Positions 22,571 to 30,720 of a stretch of DNA of 64,000 nucleotides are shown here, in pieces (the first letter of the stretch is position 1; every line of letters starts with the position of its first letter). Position numbers and translations under genes: made by a program. The DNA comes from an uncultured Cellulomonadaceae bacterium. GTDB lineage: Bacteria > Actinomycetota > Actinomycetes > Actinomycetales > Cellulomonadaceae. The stretch covers positions 372,001 through 436,000 of the forward strand of contig CANLXM010000003.1 in the NCBI GenBank assembly GCA_947495165.1. Direction: 5' to 3'. A model generated the notes under the pieces. It had not been told where the DNA came from and made no database searches. It saw only the letters and a program-made list of their open reading frames with translations.

Positions 22571-23410
22571 ATGACGTCCACGAACCGTCGCCGTGCAACC
22601 GCCGCCGTGACGTTAGGCGCCGCGATACTGGGCCTCGCCGGCTGCACGTCGACCGCCGAGCCTGTCCCGATAGCCTCCGCGACGAGTGTCGCCACCACGG
22701 AGCCCCTGGTTGACCCGGACCAGAACAACGGCACCGCAAATGTCGTATTCTCCACCAAGGGGATCACGGTCGGCGAAACTGTGGGCAAAGGCCACGAGAG
22801 GCGCAGGGAATTGCTCGTTGGCGACATGAGTGCTCTCCTTGAGGGTGTGGAACTGCCGAGGGAGGTCTCGGATGTTTTCTCAAGCAAGGAAATCGAAGAG
22901 GCACAGCAGGGTTCCGCGGCATTCCTTGTCAAATACGTCCTAGACTCCGGCTACCTTCATGTCACCAATGCGGACGACGTCGCCGTGTGGTTCGACGTCG
23001 TGAAACCTAGAACTCAAGGGTATTTGACCGAGCAGCTTCCCGCACTCAAGGGCAGTGTGGGGCGCGAGAGCCAGCCGGTGCCGACCAACATTGGTGGCTG
23101 GCGGGGGCTCCCCGACCCGGATCGTCCGACCACGAACGGATCGTACTTTGAGGAGTTAGAGGTCACGCTGCACAAAGTTCGCGCGATCCCGTACCAAGGC
23201 GAGGTCTTCGTTTCGTTTGATTATGTCATCGAGACGAGACGCCCGGTCGTTAATTCTGACAGAACTGACAAGAAGAAGTATGACGAGTACATGCGCGTGA
23301 CCGCCGAGATTACTCCCTCACTTGTCGATCGAAGCAGAATCTCGGGCTACCAACAGAACGTAACTACCCGGACCGTCGAGGAGGGCGAGCAGCCCGATTT
23401 CGACTCCTGA
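22571..23410 (+). CDS. Orphan lipoprotein, probable mobile-element cargo
   Basis: 279 aa. Signal peptide with lipobox LAGC (Cys about 25), then a Thr/Ser/Ala linker and a soluble domain of about 220 residues rich in acidic and aromatic residues (SYFEELEVTLHKVRAIPYQG, VFVSFDYVIETRRP). No family is recognised. The start has a GAGGAG ribosome site. Its base composition is noticeably less GC-rich than its neighbours, with many A/T-ending codons (AAT, TTT, GAA), which marks it as recently acquired. It lies beside the IS element and integrase remnant. A telling homology would be to actinophage or ICE surface lipoproteins; function unknown. Confidence 0.75.
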   Translation: MTSTNRRRATAAVTLGAAILGLAGCTSTAEPVPIASATSVATTEPLVDPDQNNGTANVVFSTKGITVGETVGKGHERRRELLVGDMSALLEGVELPREVSDVFSSKEIEEAQQGSAAFLVKYVLDSGYLHVTNADDVAVWFDVVKPRTQGYLTEQLPALKGSVGRESQPVPTNIGGWRGLPDPDRPTTNGSYFEELEVTLHKVRAIPYQGEVFVSFDYVIETRRPVVNSDRTDKKKYDEYMRVTAEITPSLVDRSRISGYQQNVTTRTVEEGEQPDFDS

Positions 23411-23708
23411 CGAGAACCGGAAGCTCCGGCTGGCAGGTCGCGGGGTCGCCGTTGGCAGCGAGCATCCGGAGGTAGATGTTCCACGTCGCCTCGACCCCGA
23501 GCGGTCTGCTGCACGGATATGCGAGACCTGCCGAGCTGTTCCCTGACCTTCTGCTCGAAAGACGTCCCTCTTGCCAAGACCGCACCTAAGACGTTTTGTT
23601 TCGCACCGAAGCAGAGTGGGCGCACCCCCACGCGCGGCTGCGCCCGCCCGAACGTAGCGTGGTCCTCCTGAGCCCGGCCCGTGCCGGCACCGAGAGAGGA
23701 CTAACGCT
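23411..23708. other. 298-bp gap at the presumed right side of the acquired segment
   Basis: No convincing gene. A minus-strand frame over about 23411-23585 has protein-like composition (VEATWNIYLRMLAANGDP) but no start or recognisable family, so it may be a gene scrap. Near the end, TAGCGT at about 23658 could be the promoter of the aldo/keto reductase. A G+C-rich inverted stretch (GGGCGCACCCCCACGCGCGGCTGCGCCC region) lies at about 23620. No copy of the tRNA 3' end was found here. Confidence 0.5.
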
Positions 23709-24644
23709 GTGAAGACTTTCACCATGCCAGGCACCGAGATCGTCGCCCCGAACGTCGTTCTCGGCCTGATGCGTATCAGCGACAAGTCCGACGACGAGGT
23801 CCGCGAGCTCATGCGCACGGCCCGCGACGCCGGTATCGACTTCGTCGACCACGCGGACGTGTACGGTGACGACCTCCACGGCTGTGAGCGTCGCTTCGCC
23901 GAGGCGATGCAACTCACCTCGTCCGAGCGGGACGAGCTCACGATCCAGACGAAGACGGGGATCGTGCGCGAAGGGCCGTACTTCGACTTCTCCTACGAGC
24001 ACATCATCGAGTCGGTCGAGGGCTCGCTCGCCGCGCTGGAGACCGACCGCATCGACATCCTGCTGCTGCACCGGCCCGACGCCCTGGTCGAGCCCGAGGA
24101 GGTCGCTCGCGCCTTCGACGAGCTCGAGTCCTCCGGGAAGGTCCGGTCGTTCGGCGTCTCCAACCACACGCCACGGCAGATCGACCTGCTCCGCAAGCAC
24201 GTCCGTCAGCCCATCGTGGCCAACCAGCTACAGCTGTCGATCACCCACCAGCCGATCATCGCCCAGGGCGTTGCGGCGAACATGGTCGCCGAGCAGCAGT
24301 CGGTGACGCTCGACGGCGGCGGCATCGTCGACTACTGCCGCCTGCACGACATCACCATCCAGGCGTGGTCGCCCTTCCAGGCGGGCTTCTTCACGGGCGT
24401 CTTCCTCGGCTCGTCCGACTATCCCGAGCTCAACGCCATCGTTGACCGCCTCGCAGGGAAGTACGACGTACCGCCGATCGCGATCGCGACCGCCTGGATC
24501 ACGCGCCACCCCGCCCAGATGCAGGTGGTGCTCGGCACGACGACGCCCGAGCGCGTGGCGGGCGCCGCCCAGGGCTCCGAGATCCCGCTCACGCGCGCCG
24601 AGTGGTACGAGCTGTTCCGAGCCTCAGGTCACCTGGTGCCCTGA
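23709..24644 (+). CDS. Aldo/keto reductase
   Basis: 311 aa NADPH-dependent oxidoreductase of the YdhF-like AKR group. The catalytic Asp-Tyr pair appears in DFVDHADVYGDD, the Lys in IQTKTGI, and RIDILLLHRPDALVEPEEVA with VRSFGVSNHTPRQID are standard barrel segments. It should reduce aldehydes or ketones in the cytosol; the substrate is unknown. The start is GTG, preceded by GAGAGGA. Base composition is back to the chromosomal norm, so it may mark the edge of the acquired segment. Confidence 0.9.
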   Translation: MKTFTMPGTEIVAPNVVLGLMRISDKSDDEVRELMRTARDAGIDFVDHADVYGDDLHGCERRFAEAMQLTSSERDELTIQTKTGIVREGPYFDFSYEHIIESVEGSLAALETDRIDILLLHRPDALVEPEEVARAFDELESSGKVRSFGVSNHTPRQIDLLRKHVRQPIVANQLQLSITHQPIIAQGVAANMVAEQQSVTLDGGGIVDYCRLHDITIQAWSPFQAGFFTGVFLGSSDYPELNAIVDRLAGKYDVPPIAIATAWITRHPAQMQVVLGTTTPERVAGAAQGSEIPLTRAEWYELFRASGHLVP

Positions 24645-24657
24645 GACCCCCTCGGAA

Positions 24658-24936
24658 TCACGCGACCTGCACGCCTCGCCAGAACGCGACGTGCCCAGCG
24701 ATCTCTTTCGCTGCTGCCGACGGCTCCGGGTAGGACCACGCAGCGTCCTGCCCGGAGCTGCCGGCGTCCTTCACGGACCAGTAGTGGGCCTCGCCCTTCC
24801 AGGGGCAGGTGCTGCGGGTGTCAGAGGACTCGAGCAGGTCCCAGCTCACCGACGCGTGCGGGAAGTAGTGGTTGCCCTCGACGACCACCGTGTGGTCGCT
24901 CTCGGCGATGACCGTGCCGTTCAGGGTTGCGCGCAT
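24658..24936 (-). CDS. DUF427 domain protein
   Basis: 92 aa, one complete DUF427 domain: HTVVVEGNHYFPHASVSWDL, TCPWKGEAHYWSV and ETAxxxxWSYPEP-like DAAWSYPEPSAAA with a final GHVAFW. The family is widespread in actinobacteria and has no proven biochemical role. The ATG at 24936 gives the domain its usual length; the longer frame upstream overlaps the next gene. It is convergent with the aldo/keto reductase and divergent from the FAD oxidoreductase. Confidence 0.88.
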   Translation of the reverse strand: MRATLNGTVIAESDHTVVVEGNHYFPHASVSWDLLESSDTRSTCPWKGEAHYWSVKDAGSSGQDAAWSYPEPSAAAKEIAGHVAFWRGVQVA

Positions 24937-25079
24937 GGTGGGCTCCTCGGGCTCGTGCCTCGACGTCGAGGCGGGTGACGTAGGGAGAACCCGTGCACGC
25001 TGCTCGCGATTCCCGGGTCCCTCGCGGTTGCTCGGAGCGATCGCCGGAGACAGACTGGCACGCAACCGGACGGAGCCCC

Positions 25080-26333
25080 ATGGACACCGACGTCATCGTC
25101 ATCGGCGCAGGCCTGGCCGGGCTGCAGTGCGCGCGCCGTGCCCAGCGCGGCGGGCTGCGGGTAGCCGTGCTCGAAGCCGGGGACGGCGTCGGCGGCCGCG
25201 TGCGGACCGACCGGATCGACGGGTTCCTGTGCGACCGCGGGTTCCAGGTGCTGAACCCGGCGTACCCGGCTGTGCGCGACTGGATCGACGTCCCGGGGCT
25301 CGGCCTCCAGCGCTTCGGTGCCGGCGTGGTGGTCCGCACCGATGAGGGCTCCAGCACGCTCGCGCACCCGCTCCGGCATCCGCAGCACGCGCCCGAGACG
25401 CTTCGGAGCCGACACCTCCCGGTGTCGGACGTGCTGGCGCTCGCCCGGTGGATCGGACCGACGCTGATGCGCCCGTCCGTCGTTCGCCGAGCGGACCAGG
25501 ATCAGACGCTCGCGGCGTCCTTTGACGAGGCCGGGCTCACCGGGCGGCTGCGACGCGACGTCCTCGACACCTTCCTGGCCGGCGTCCTAGCGGACAGCAC
25601 CGGCGGCAGCTCCGCGAACTTCGTGCGGTACCTGATGCGATTCTTCGCCCTCGGCGTCCCCGGCCTGCCCCGCGCTGGCATGCAGGCACTGCCCGAACAG
25701 ATGGCTGCCTGGCTCGACGAATCCGTCCGGCTCGGCGTCGCCGCGCGGGAGATCCGCGAGACCCCCGACGGCGTCCGGGTTGACACCGACGACGGCCCGC
25801 TCAGCGCCCGTGCCGCCGTCGTCGCCGTCGGGCCGCAGGACGTCGCTGCGCTGACCTCCCTGTCCGCTCCGATCACGCGCGGGCTCACGACCTGGTGGTT
25901 CCGGTCACCGGACCAGCCTCAGCGGCACCCGTTCTTGATCCTCGACGCCTCCCGTCCGGGCGGGGGACCCGCGGGCCCGATCTGGCACACCGCCGTCGTC
26001 TCCAACGCCGCACCCTCGTACGCCCCGGCGGGAGAGCACCTGATCGAGGCGACCACGCTGCTGGACCGCCCCGACGGCCGCGCGGACGAAGTCGCTGTGC
26101 GGCGCGACCTCGGACGTCTCTATGAGACGTCGACGCAGGGCTGGGAGGTGCTGGCCCACCACGTCGTCGACCACACGCTGCCTGCGCAGCTCCCGCCGTT
26201 CGTCGAGCGCGAACCGCGGTGGACGGGGGAGCGGGTGCTCGTGACGGGCGACCATCAGGGCAGCGGTTCCATCCAGGGGGCGCTCGTCTCCGGTGACCGC
26301 GCAGGCCGCGCGGTCACCGACCGCTTGACCTAA
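25080..26333 (+). CDS. FAD-dependent amine oxidase / phytoene-desaturase-like oxidoreductase
   Basis: 417 aa. N-terminal Rossmann FAD motif VIVIGAGLAGLQCARRAQ with GG-motif residues (DGVGGRVRTDR), and a C-terminal FAD-contact segment (LVTGDHQGSGSIQGALVSG). This is the layout of flavin monoamine oxidase-like NAD(P)/FAD proteins common in actinobacteria; the substrate is unknown. The ATG at 25080 is chosen because it lies immediately before the FAD motif. Its stop overlaps the stop of the convergent membrane protein (shared bases 26330-26333). Confidence 0.85.
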   Translation: MDTDVIVIGAGLAGLQCARRAQRGGLRVAVLEAGDGVGGRVRTDRIDGFLCDRGFQVLNPAYPAVRDWIDVPGLGLQRFGAGVVVRTDEGSSTLAHPLRHPQHAPETLRSRHLPVSDVLALARWIGPTLMRPSVVRRADQDQTLAASFDEAGLTGRLRRDVLDTFLAGVLADSTGGSSANFVRYLMRFFALGVPGLPRAGMQALPEQMAAWLDESVRLGVAAREIRETPDGVRVDTDDGPLSARAAVVAVGPQDVAALTSLSAPITRGLTTWWFRSPDQPQRHPFLILDASRPGGGPAGPIWHTAVVSNAAPSYAPAGEHLIEATTLLDRPDGRADEVAVRRDLGRLYETSTQGWEVLAHHVVDHTLPAQLPPFVEREPRWTGERVLVTGDHQGSGSIQGALVSGDRAGRAVTDRLT

Positions 26334-27031
26334 GGGGCCGCGCGCGTCGAGCGCGGGTCACTCAGAAGCCCGGACTCAACGGGAACGCTTGCGCGCACCA
26401 CCTCAGCCACCACGACGACGAGCGCCGCGATCGCCCACGCCTGGAGGTGGTGGATCGGATCGGCGCTCACCCCGTACGCGTCCTCGAGCCTGCCGAGCAC
26501 GGACGCGCTGGCCCACCACGGCAGCAGCGGTGCGACGTACCCACCTGCCACGACGCAGGCCGCCACGATCCAGAGCCGACGCGCGTGCGCGACGCGCAAC
26601 GGGCGCTGCCCGGCGAGGGCGCGGAGCACGGGAAGCAGCGCCAGCGCGGCGACGAGGAGCGAGAGTCCTCGGAGCAGCGCGTCACCTCGGGCCACCACCT
26701 GCTCCAGGCCGGTTGCGCCGGTCGTGTGGAGCGTGACGACCCCCAGCGGCGACGTGTCATGGTCACGGTCCGGCAGCCCGCCGGTACGGATGCCACTGAC
26801 AGTGACGCCGGGATAGGGCACATTCTGACCGTCGCCGACCTTGAGCTCGAGCTCGGCACCGAGACCGTCCGAGGCGCTGAGCCTCATCGGCACGCTGATC
26901 GCTCCGTCGCGCTCGTTCACCGCCGAGACGCCCGCGACGACGCCGACCACGGCACCGACGAGGCCCACGAGCACCAGCAGAGGACCGAGGATGGCGGCGA
27001 GACGCCGCGCGCCAGGGCGCAGAGCATTCAT
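26330..27031 (-). CDS. Four-span membrane protein, DUF2975-like layout
   Basis: 233 aa. One N-terminal span (about 12-38), an extracytoplasmic domain of about 80 residues, then three spans (about 115-140, 150-175, 190-215). The layout resembles DUF2975 proteins, but I would not assign the family from sequence alone. The preceding TAG in the same frame (CTATATGAAT) and the leaderless neighbour support the ATG at 27031. Function unknown. Its 3' end overlaps the convergent oxidoreductase by four bases. Confidence 0.65.
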   Translation of the reverse strand: MNALRPGARRLAAILGPLLVLVGLVGAVVGVVAGVSAVNERDGAISVPMRLSASDGLGAELELKVGDGQNVPYPGVTVSGIRTGGLPDRDHDTSPLGVVTLHTTGATGLEQVVARGDALLRGLSLLVAALALLPVLRALAGQRPLRVAHARRLWIVAACVVAGGYVAPLLPWWASASVLGRLEDAYGVSADPIHHLQAWAIAALVVVVAEVVRASVPVESGLLSDPRSTRAAP

Positions 27032-27089
27032 ATAGACGACCCCCTTCGGGACCTCAGTCTCGCGCACGCCGTCCGCTAGCGTGACCGCC

Positions 27090-27797
27090 ATGACTGTCGT
27101 TCTCGTGGGCGGAGGGCCTGACACCGTCACGGACCCCTCCGTCGTCGCGCCGTTCGTGGCCTGGCTCCGGCGCGCGGACCGCCGCCCCCGCGTGGCGTAC
27201 GTGATCTTCGACGCCGACGGCAGCGCCGACGCTTACCTGCCCCAGTACGTCGAGCTGCTCTCGGACGCCGAGCACGAGGTCGTGCCGATCCTGGCGGGCC
27301 CAGGCAGGCTGACCGAGCCTGAGGCGTTCACGACGATCGATGCGGTCGTCGTCGCGGGTGGCCCGACGCCCGGCTACTACGCCTCCCTCCGGCCCGCGTT
27401 CGACGCGATCCGTCGGTTCGTGCGCGACGGCGGCGCCTACCTCGGCTTCTCGGCCGGCGCGATGATCGCCCCGCAGCGGGCGATCCTCGGCGGCTCCCGG
27501 TGGCACGGCGTCGACGTCTGCCCCGAGGAGTGGTCGGAAGGCCTCGACGAGATCGAGATCGCCGAGGGCATCGGTCTCTTCCCGCACCCGGTCGAGGTCC
27601 ACGTCGCGCAGGCGGGGACGCTCGGAAACCTCGTCGCGCTCGCCCAGGACGGCGTGGCGTCGACCCTGCTAGGGATCGACGAGGACACCTCGGTGCTGGT
27701 CGAGGAGGACGGCACCTGGACCCACCACGGCGGCGGAGCGGTCTGGTCGGTCGCGGCGCGGGACGCCTCGGTATCCGTCCGTCGCCACCTCCCTTAA
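27090..27797 (+). CDS. Peptidase S51 (dipeptidase E / cyanophycinase-like)
   Basis: 235 aa. S51-type class I glutamine-amidotransferase-like fold. The nucleophile elbow GFSAGAM carries the catalytic Ser, preceded by VVVAGGPTPGYYASL. Family members cleave Asp-X dipeptides or cyanophycin; the small size fits dipeptidase E-like proteins. TAGCGT at 27077-27082 lies 7 nt before the ATG, so transcription probably starts at the ATG (leaderless). An in-frame GTG at 27081 would lie inside the -10 box and is rejected. Confidence 0.82.
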   Translation: MTVVLVGGGPDTVTDPSVVAPFVAWLRRADRRPRVAYVIFDADGSADAYLPQYVELLSDAEHEVVPILAGPGRLTEPEAFTTIDAVVVAGGPTPGYYASLRPAFDAIRRFVRDGGAYLGFSAGAMIAPQRAILGGSRWHGVDVCPEEWSEGLDEIEIAEGIGLFPHPVEVHVAQAGTLGNLVALAQDGVASTLLGIDEDTSVLVEEDGTWTHHGGGAVWSVAARDASVSVRRHLP

Positions 27798-27864
27798 CGC
27801 CGCGAACCGCCCCAATTGTCACGCTTTGAACGCGAAGGATGCGAACTTCGCTACACTCGCCCCC

Positions 27865-28278
27865 ATGAACTTCGGACGCTTGACCCTGCCCCAGCGCATT
27901 TCCCTCATCGCGATTCTCGTCGTCGCCGTCGCCGCATTCTTTCCCTGGATCTCGATCTTCGGCATCACGGCGATCGGGGTCGAGGGTGACGGCGTCATCA
28001 CGCTGCTTCTCGCGATCGCAGGCGGCGCACTCCTTGCCGTCACGACCGGCCTGGTCGGTACGCCTCGCACCCCCAACCGCGGGACGCAGATCGCGCTGGT
28101 GGCGCTTGCGGGTGTCGTCGTGCTCATCGCCCTGCTCGACATGAACGAATTCGCGGCCTTTGGCCTCTACCTGACGCTGCTCGGTGGCATCGCGTGGGTC
28201 GTCGGCGCCGCTTGGGAGCTGAAGAACGGCACCGTGACAGCTGCGCCGTCGACCGACGGGCCGCACGGCCAGGTGTGA
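27865..28278 (+). CDS. Small four-helix membrane protein
   Basis: 137 aa with four predicted spans (about 14-35, 45-66, 78-98, 105-125) and a short hydrophilic C-terminus. FFPWISIFG after the first span is reminiscent of small actinobacterial inner-membrane proteins of unknown role. TACACT ends 8 nt before the ATG, so this too looks leaderless. A strong bidirectional hairpin follows. Confidence 0.7.
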   Translation: MNFGRLTLPQRISLIAILVVAVAAFFPWISIFGITAIGVEGDGVITLLLAIAGGALLAVTTGLVGTPRTPNRGTQIALVALAGVVVLIALLDMNEFAAFGLYLTLLGGIAWVVGAAWELKNGTVTAAPSTDGPHGQV

Positions 28279-28302
28279 TCGCGCCAGGTCCTCGCTGATC
28301 GT

Positions 28303-28339
28303 CCGCCCGCCCCACGAGCTGATGCTCGGGGGCGGGCGG
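28303..28339. terminator. Bidirectional terminator hairpin
   Basis: Inverted repeat CCGCCCGCCCCACGAGC / GCTCGGGGGCGGGCGG with a 4-nt loop between two convergent genes. It can end both transcripts. Confidence 0.75.
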
Positions 28340-28375
28340 CGTATCTCCGCTGCGTCCCGCCGCCCGCCGCCGCCT

Positions 28376-28912
28376 CTAGACGCCGTGCGCCGTGCCGTCG
28401 ATCTCCTCGGCGATCTGGGGCGCGATCTCCGCCGAGTTGGCGATGCCCTCGGACGAGTTCAACGAGAGTGCGGTACTGCCGTAGGCGACGTGGATGCCGC
28501 CATAAGCGTCGCTCATCTCCGACCATGCGGCGCGTCCCTGCTCGTCGGCGAAGATGTTGATACCCGCGTCGAAGCCATTCACGGTGAGATCGAATCGGGC
28601 TTTCGCGCCGGACCCTCCGACGTCTGCGCGAACGGGGTCGGAGTGCTCGATTCCCAGGCGGTCGAGTGCAGCCATGACGTCCTGGACAGCCGCCTCGATC
28701 TCTGACACCGGCTCGGCCGAGGCCGGTGCGTCGGTGGGAGCGGGAGGCTCGGCTGGCGCTGTGGTGGCAGCAGGTGCGGCCGACTCCACTGGTGCTGTCG
28801 ACGTCGTCGGCGCGGACGTCGGCGCGGAGTCGGACGTGCCACTGCAGCCCGCGAGCAGGAGTGCCAGGGCGATCGACGTGATGCCGGTCGACGCGCGCAC
28901 GCGATGGTTCAT
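28376..28912 (-). CDS. Secreted lipoprotein, function unknown
   Basis: 178 aa. Signal peptide with lipobox LAGC (Cys about 23), a Thr/Ala/Pro-rich linker of about 45 residues, then a domain of about 110 residues (EAAVQDVMAALDRLGIEHSD ... GFDAGINIFADEQGRAAWSE). The mature domain resembles small extracytoplasmic lipoproteins of actinobacteria, but no family is recognised. It is divergent from the P-loop kinase gene. Confidence 0.75.
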   Translation of the reverse strand: MNHRVRASTGITSIALALLLAGCSGTSDSAPTSAPTTSTAPVESAAPAATTAPAEPPAPTDAPASAEPVSEIEAAVQDVMAALDRLGIEHSDPVRADVGGSGAKARFDLTVNGFDAGINIFADEQGRAAWSEMSDAYGGIHVAYGSTALSLNSSEGIANSAEIAPQIAEEIDGTAHGV

Positions 28913-29021
28913 CGGTAAGGCCTTTCTCGATCACAGAGTGTCGGTGCAGCGTAGGCCTCGAGCGGCCACACCCGATGCGCGCGCCGTTTCGCTGGACACG
29001 CCGCCCGAGTACCGTCGGAGG

Positions 29022-29720
29022 GTGCTCCCAGGCTCGGCAGACCACGTTGCGCTCGTCGATCGCGCACGCGCTCTGGCATCGACGGGCCAGCGCCGCCTCC
29101 TCGGCCTCACCGGCCCGCCCGGCGCAGGCAAGTCGACCCTCGCGCAGACGATCGCGGACGCGCTCGGGGAGGTCGCCGTCGTCGTGCCGATGGACGGCTT
29201 CCACCTCGCGGAGGCCGAGCTGGAGCGCCTGGGACGGCGTGAGCGCAAGGGCGCCGTCGACACGTTCGACGCCGGCGGCTTCCTGGCGCTCGTGCGCCGC
29301 CTGGCCGCCGCCGACGAGCCCGTCGTCTACGCCCCCGCGTTCCACCGCGAGCTGGAAGAGCCCGTCGCCGGCTCGATCCCGGTGCCGCCGACCGTGCCGC
29401 TCGTCGTCGTCGAGGGCAACTACGTGCTGCACGACGACGGCCCGTGGGCCCAGGTGCGCGGCATGCTCGCCGCGTGCTGGTACATCGACCTGGACGACGA
29501 CGAGCGCCTGGAGCGGCTCGTCGCCCGGCACCAGCGGTTTGGTCGCGACGCCGCGAGCGCCCGCGCGCACGCCCTCGGCAGCGACCAGCGCAACGCGGAG
29601 CTCATCGCCGCGACCCGCGACCGCGCGGACCTCGTGGTGGACGCGAATAAAGTCGTACGCCGCGCTGTTGTCGCAGGGCACGAACAACAGTCGGTCGACC
29701 GAGAGCAGGAACCACGATGA
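29022..29720 (+). CDS. P-loop nucleoside/nucleotide kinase family protein
   Basis: 232 aa. Walker A GPPGAGKST in GLTGPPGAGKSTLAQ, then VVPMDGFHLAEAELERLGRR and VVVEGNYVL, the pattern of the uridine kinase / pantothenate kinase / FrcK superfamily. It probably phosphorylates a sugar, nucleoside or cofactor precursor. The GTG at 29022 is preferred because TACCGT lies just upstream; longer frames run into the divergent lipoprotein. Its end overlaps the next gene by four bases, so kinase and oxidoreductase are co-translated. Confidence 0.82.
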   Translation: MLPGSADHVALVDRARALASTGQRRLLGLTGPPGAGKSTLAQTIADALGEVAVVVPMDGFHLAEAELERLGRRERKGAVDTFDAGGFLALVRRLAAADEPVVYAPAFHRELEEPVAGSIPVPPTVPLVVVEGNYVLHDDGPWAQVRGMLAACWYIDLDDDERLERLVARHQRFGRDAASARAHALGSDQRNAELIAATRDRADLVVDANKVVRRAVVAGHEQQSVDREQEPR

Positions 29721-30658
29721 GCGAGTCCACGATGAAGGCCATGGCGTACCGGAGCTACGGGGGAGTGGAGAAGCTCGAGCAGCTCGAGCTGCCGATCCCG
29801 AAGGTCGGGCCGGGCACGGTCCGGATCAAGGTCAAGGCCGCCTCCGTGAACCCGGTCGACTGGAAGGTCATGGCCGGCTACCTGGACCCCATCCTCGACA
29901 CGACGTTCCCCGCCGTTCCGGGGTGGGACGTGGCAGGCGTCGTCGATGCCGTCGGGGCCGACACCCCCGAGTTCGCCGTCGGCGACGAGGTGCACGCCTA
30001 CGGCCGGCGAGACACTGTCGGCATCGGCTCGTTCGCCGAGTACATGACGCTGCCCGTCAGTGCCGTCGCGCGCAAGCCGCAGGCGCTGTCGTTCGAGGAG
30101 GCTGCCGCCCTGCCGCTCACCGGCCTGACCGCGCTGCGCACCCTCGACGCGCTCGAACTCACCGCGGGGCAGACGCTCCTGATCCACAACGGCGCCGGCG
30201 GTGCCGGCCAGGCGGCGATCCAGATTGCCACCGCGCGCGGCGTCCGGGTGCTCGCGACGGCGTCGGCCAAGAACCACGAGCTCCTTGCCTCGCTCGGGGC
30301 CGAGCCCCTGACCTATGGCGACGGGCTCGTCGAGGCGGTGCGCGCGCTGGCGCCCGAGGGCGTCGACGCCGTCGCCGACTTCCACGGCGGCGCCCTCGAG
30401 CAGACCCTCGCAGTGCTCAAGGACTCCGGCCGGCACGCCTCGGTGGCCGACGCCGGCGCGATCGAGCACGGCGGGCGCTACATCTGGGTCCGGCCCGACG
30501 GCAAGGAGCTCGAGCGCCTCGACGCCTTCGTCGAGGACGGCAAGCTGACGGTGCACGTGGTCTCGACCCGACCCATGCAGGACGCCGCCGCGGCCTTCGA
30601 GGAAAGCATGACCGGGCACGCGGGCGGGAAGATCGTGCTCACCGGTTTCACCGACTAG
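29717..30658 (+). CDS. NADPH:quinone-oxidoreductase-like alcohol dehydrogenase superfamily protein
   Basis: 313 aa zinc-independent MDR enzyme. The N-terminal GroES-like domain has VNPVDWKVMAGY and VPGWDVAGVVDAVG; the Rossmann domain has LIHNGAGGAGQAAIQIA, the NADP motif of quinone oxidoreductases. No structural or catalytic zinc ligands are seen, fitting a quinone/enone reductase rather than a true alcohol dehydrogenase. Overlaps the kinase stop (ATGA). A terminator follows. Confidence 0.9.
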   Translation: MSESTMKAMAYRSYGGVEKLEQLELPIPKVGPGTVRIKVKAASVNPVDWKVMAGYLDPILDTTFPAVPGWDVAGVVDAVGADTPEFAVGDEVHAYGRRDTVGIGSFAEYMTLPVSAVARKPQALSFEEAAALPLTGLTALRTLDALELTAGQTLLIHNGAGGAGQAAIQIATARGVRVLATASAKNHELLASLGAEPLTYGDGLVEAVRALAPEGVDAVADFHGGALEQTLAVLKDSGRHASVADAGAIEHGGRYIWVRPDGKELERLDAFVEDGKLTVHVVSTRPMQDAAAAFEESMTGHAGGKIVLTGFTD

Positions 30659-30665
30659 CGCAGAC

Positions 30666-30697
30666 GAGGGGCCCGCCGGTTCCCCGGCGGGCCCCTC
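30666..30697. terminator. Strong hairpin terminator
   Basis: A 14-bp perfect stem (GAGGGGCCCGCCGG / CCGGCGGGCCCCTC) with loop TTCC, directly after the oxidoreductase gene and before the convergent transaldolase. Confidence 0.85.
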
Positions 30698-30720
30698 CCG
30701 TTCGGTCGCCTGAGTCGCTC

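Noticed and set aside
23411..23585. Minus-strand coding scrap (VEATWNIYLRMLAANGDP)
   Set aside because: Protein-like in part but no start, no domain and frames shift around it; kept only as a remark on the gap.
20170..24660. Second copy (attR) of the tRNA-Val(CAC) 3' end
   Set aside because: No match to the tRNA 3' terminal bases was seen by eye in this stretch, so no element boundary is claimed on the right.
24993..25079. Upstream start for the FAD oxidoreductase (29 more residues)
   Set aside because: The extra residues are not protein-like and precede the FAD motif, which begins properly with the ATG at 25080.
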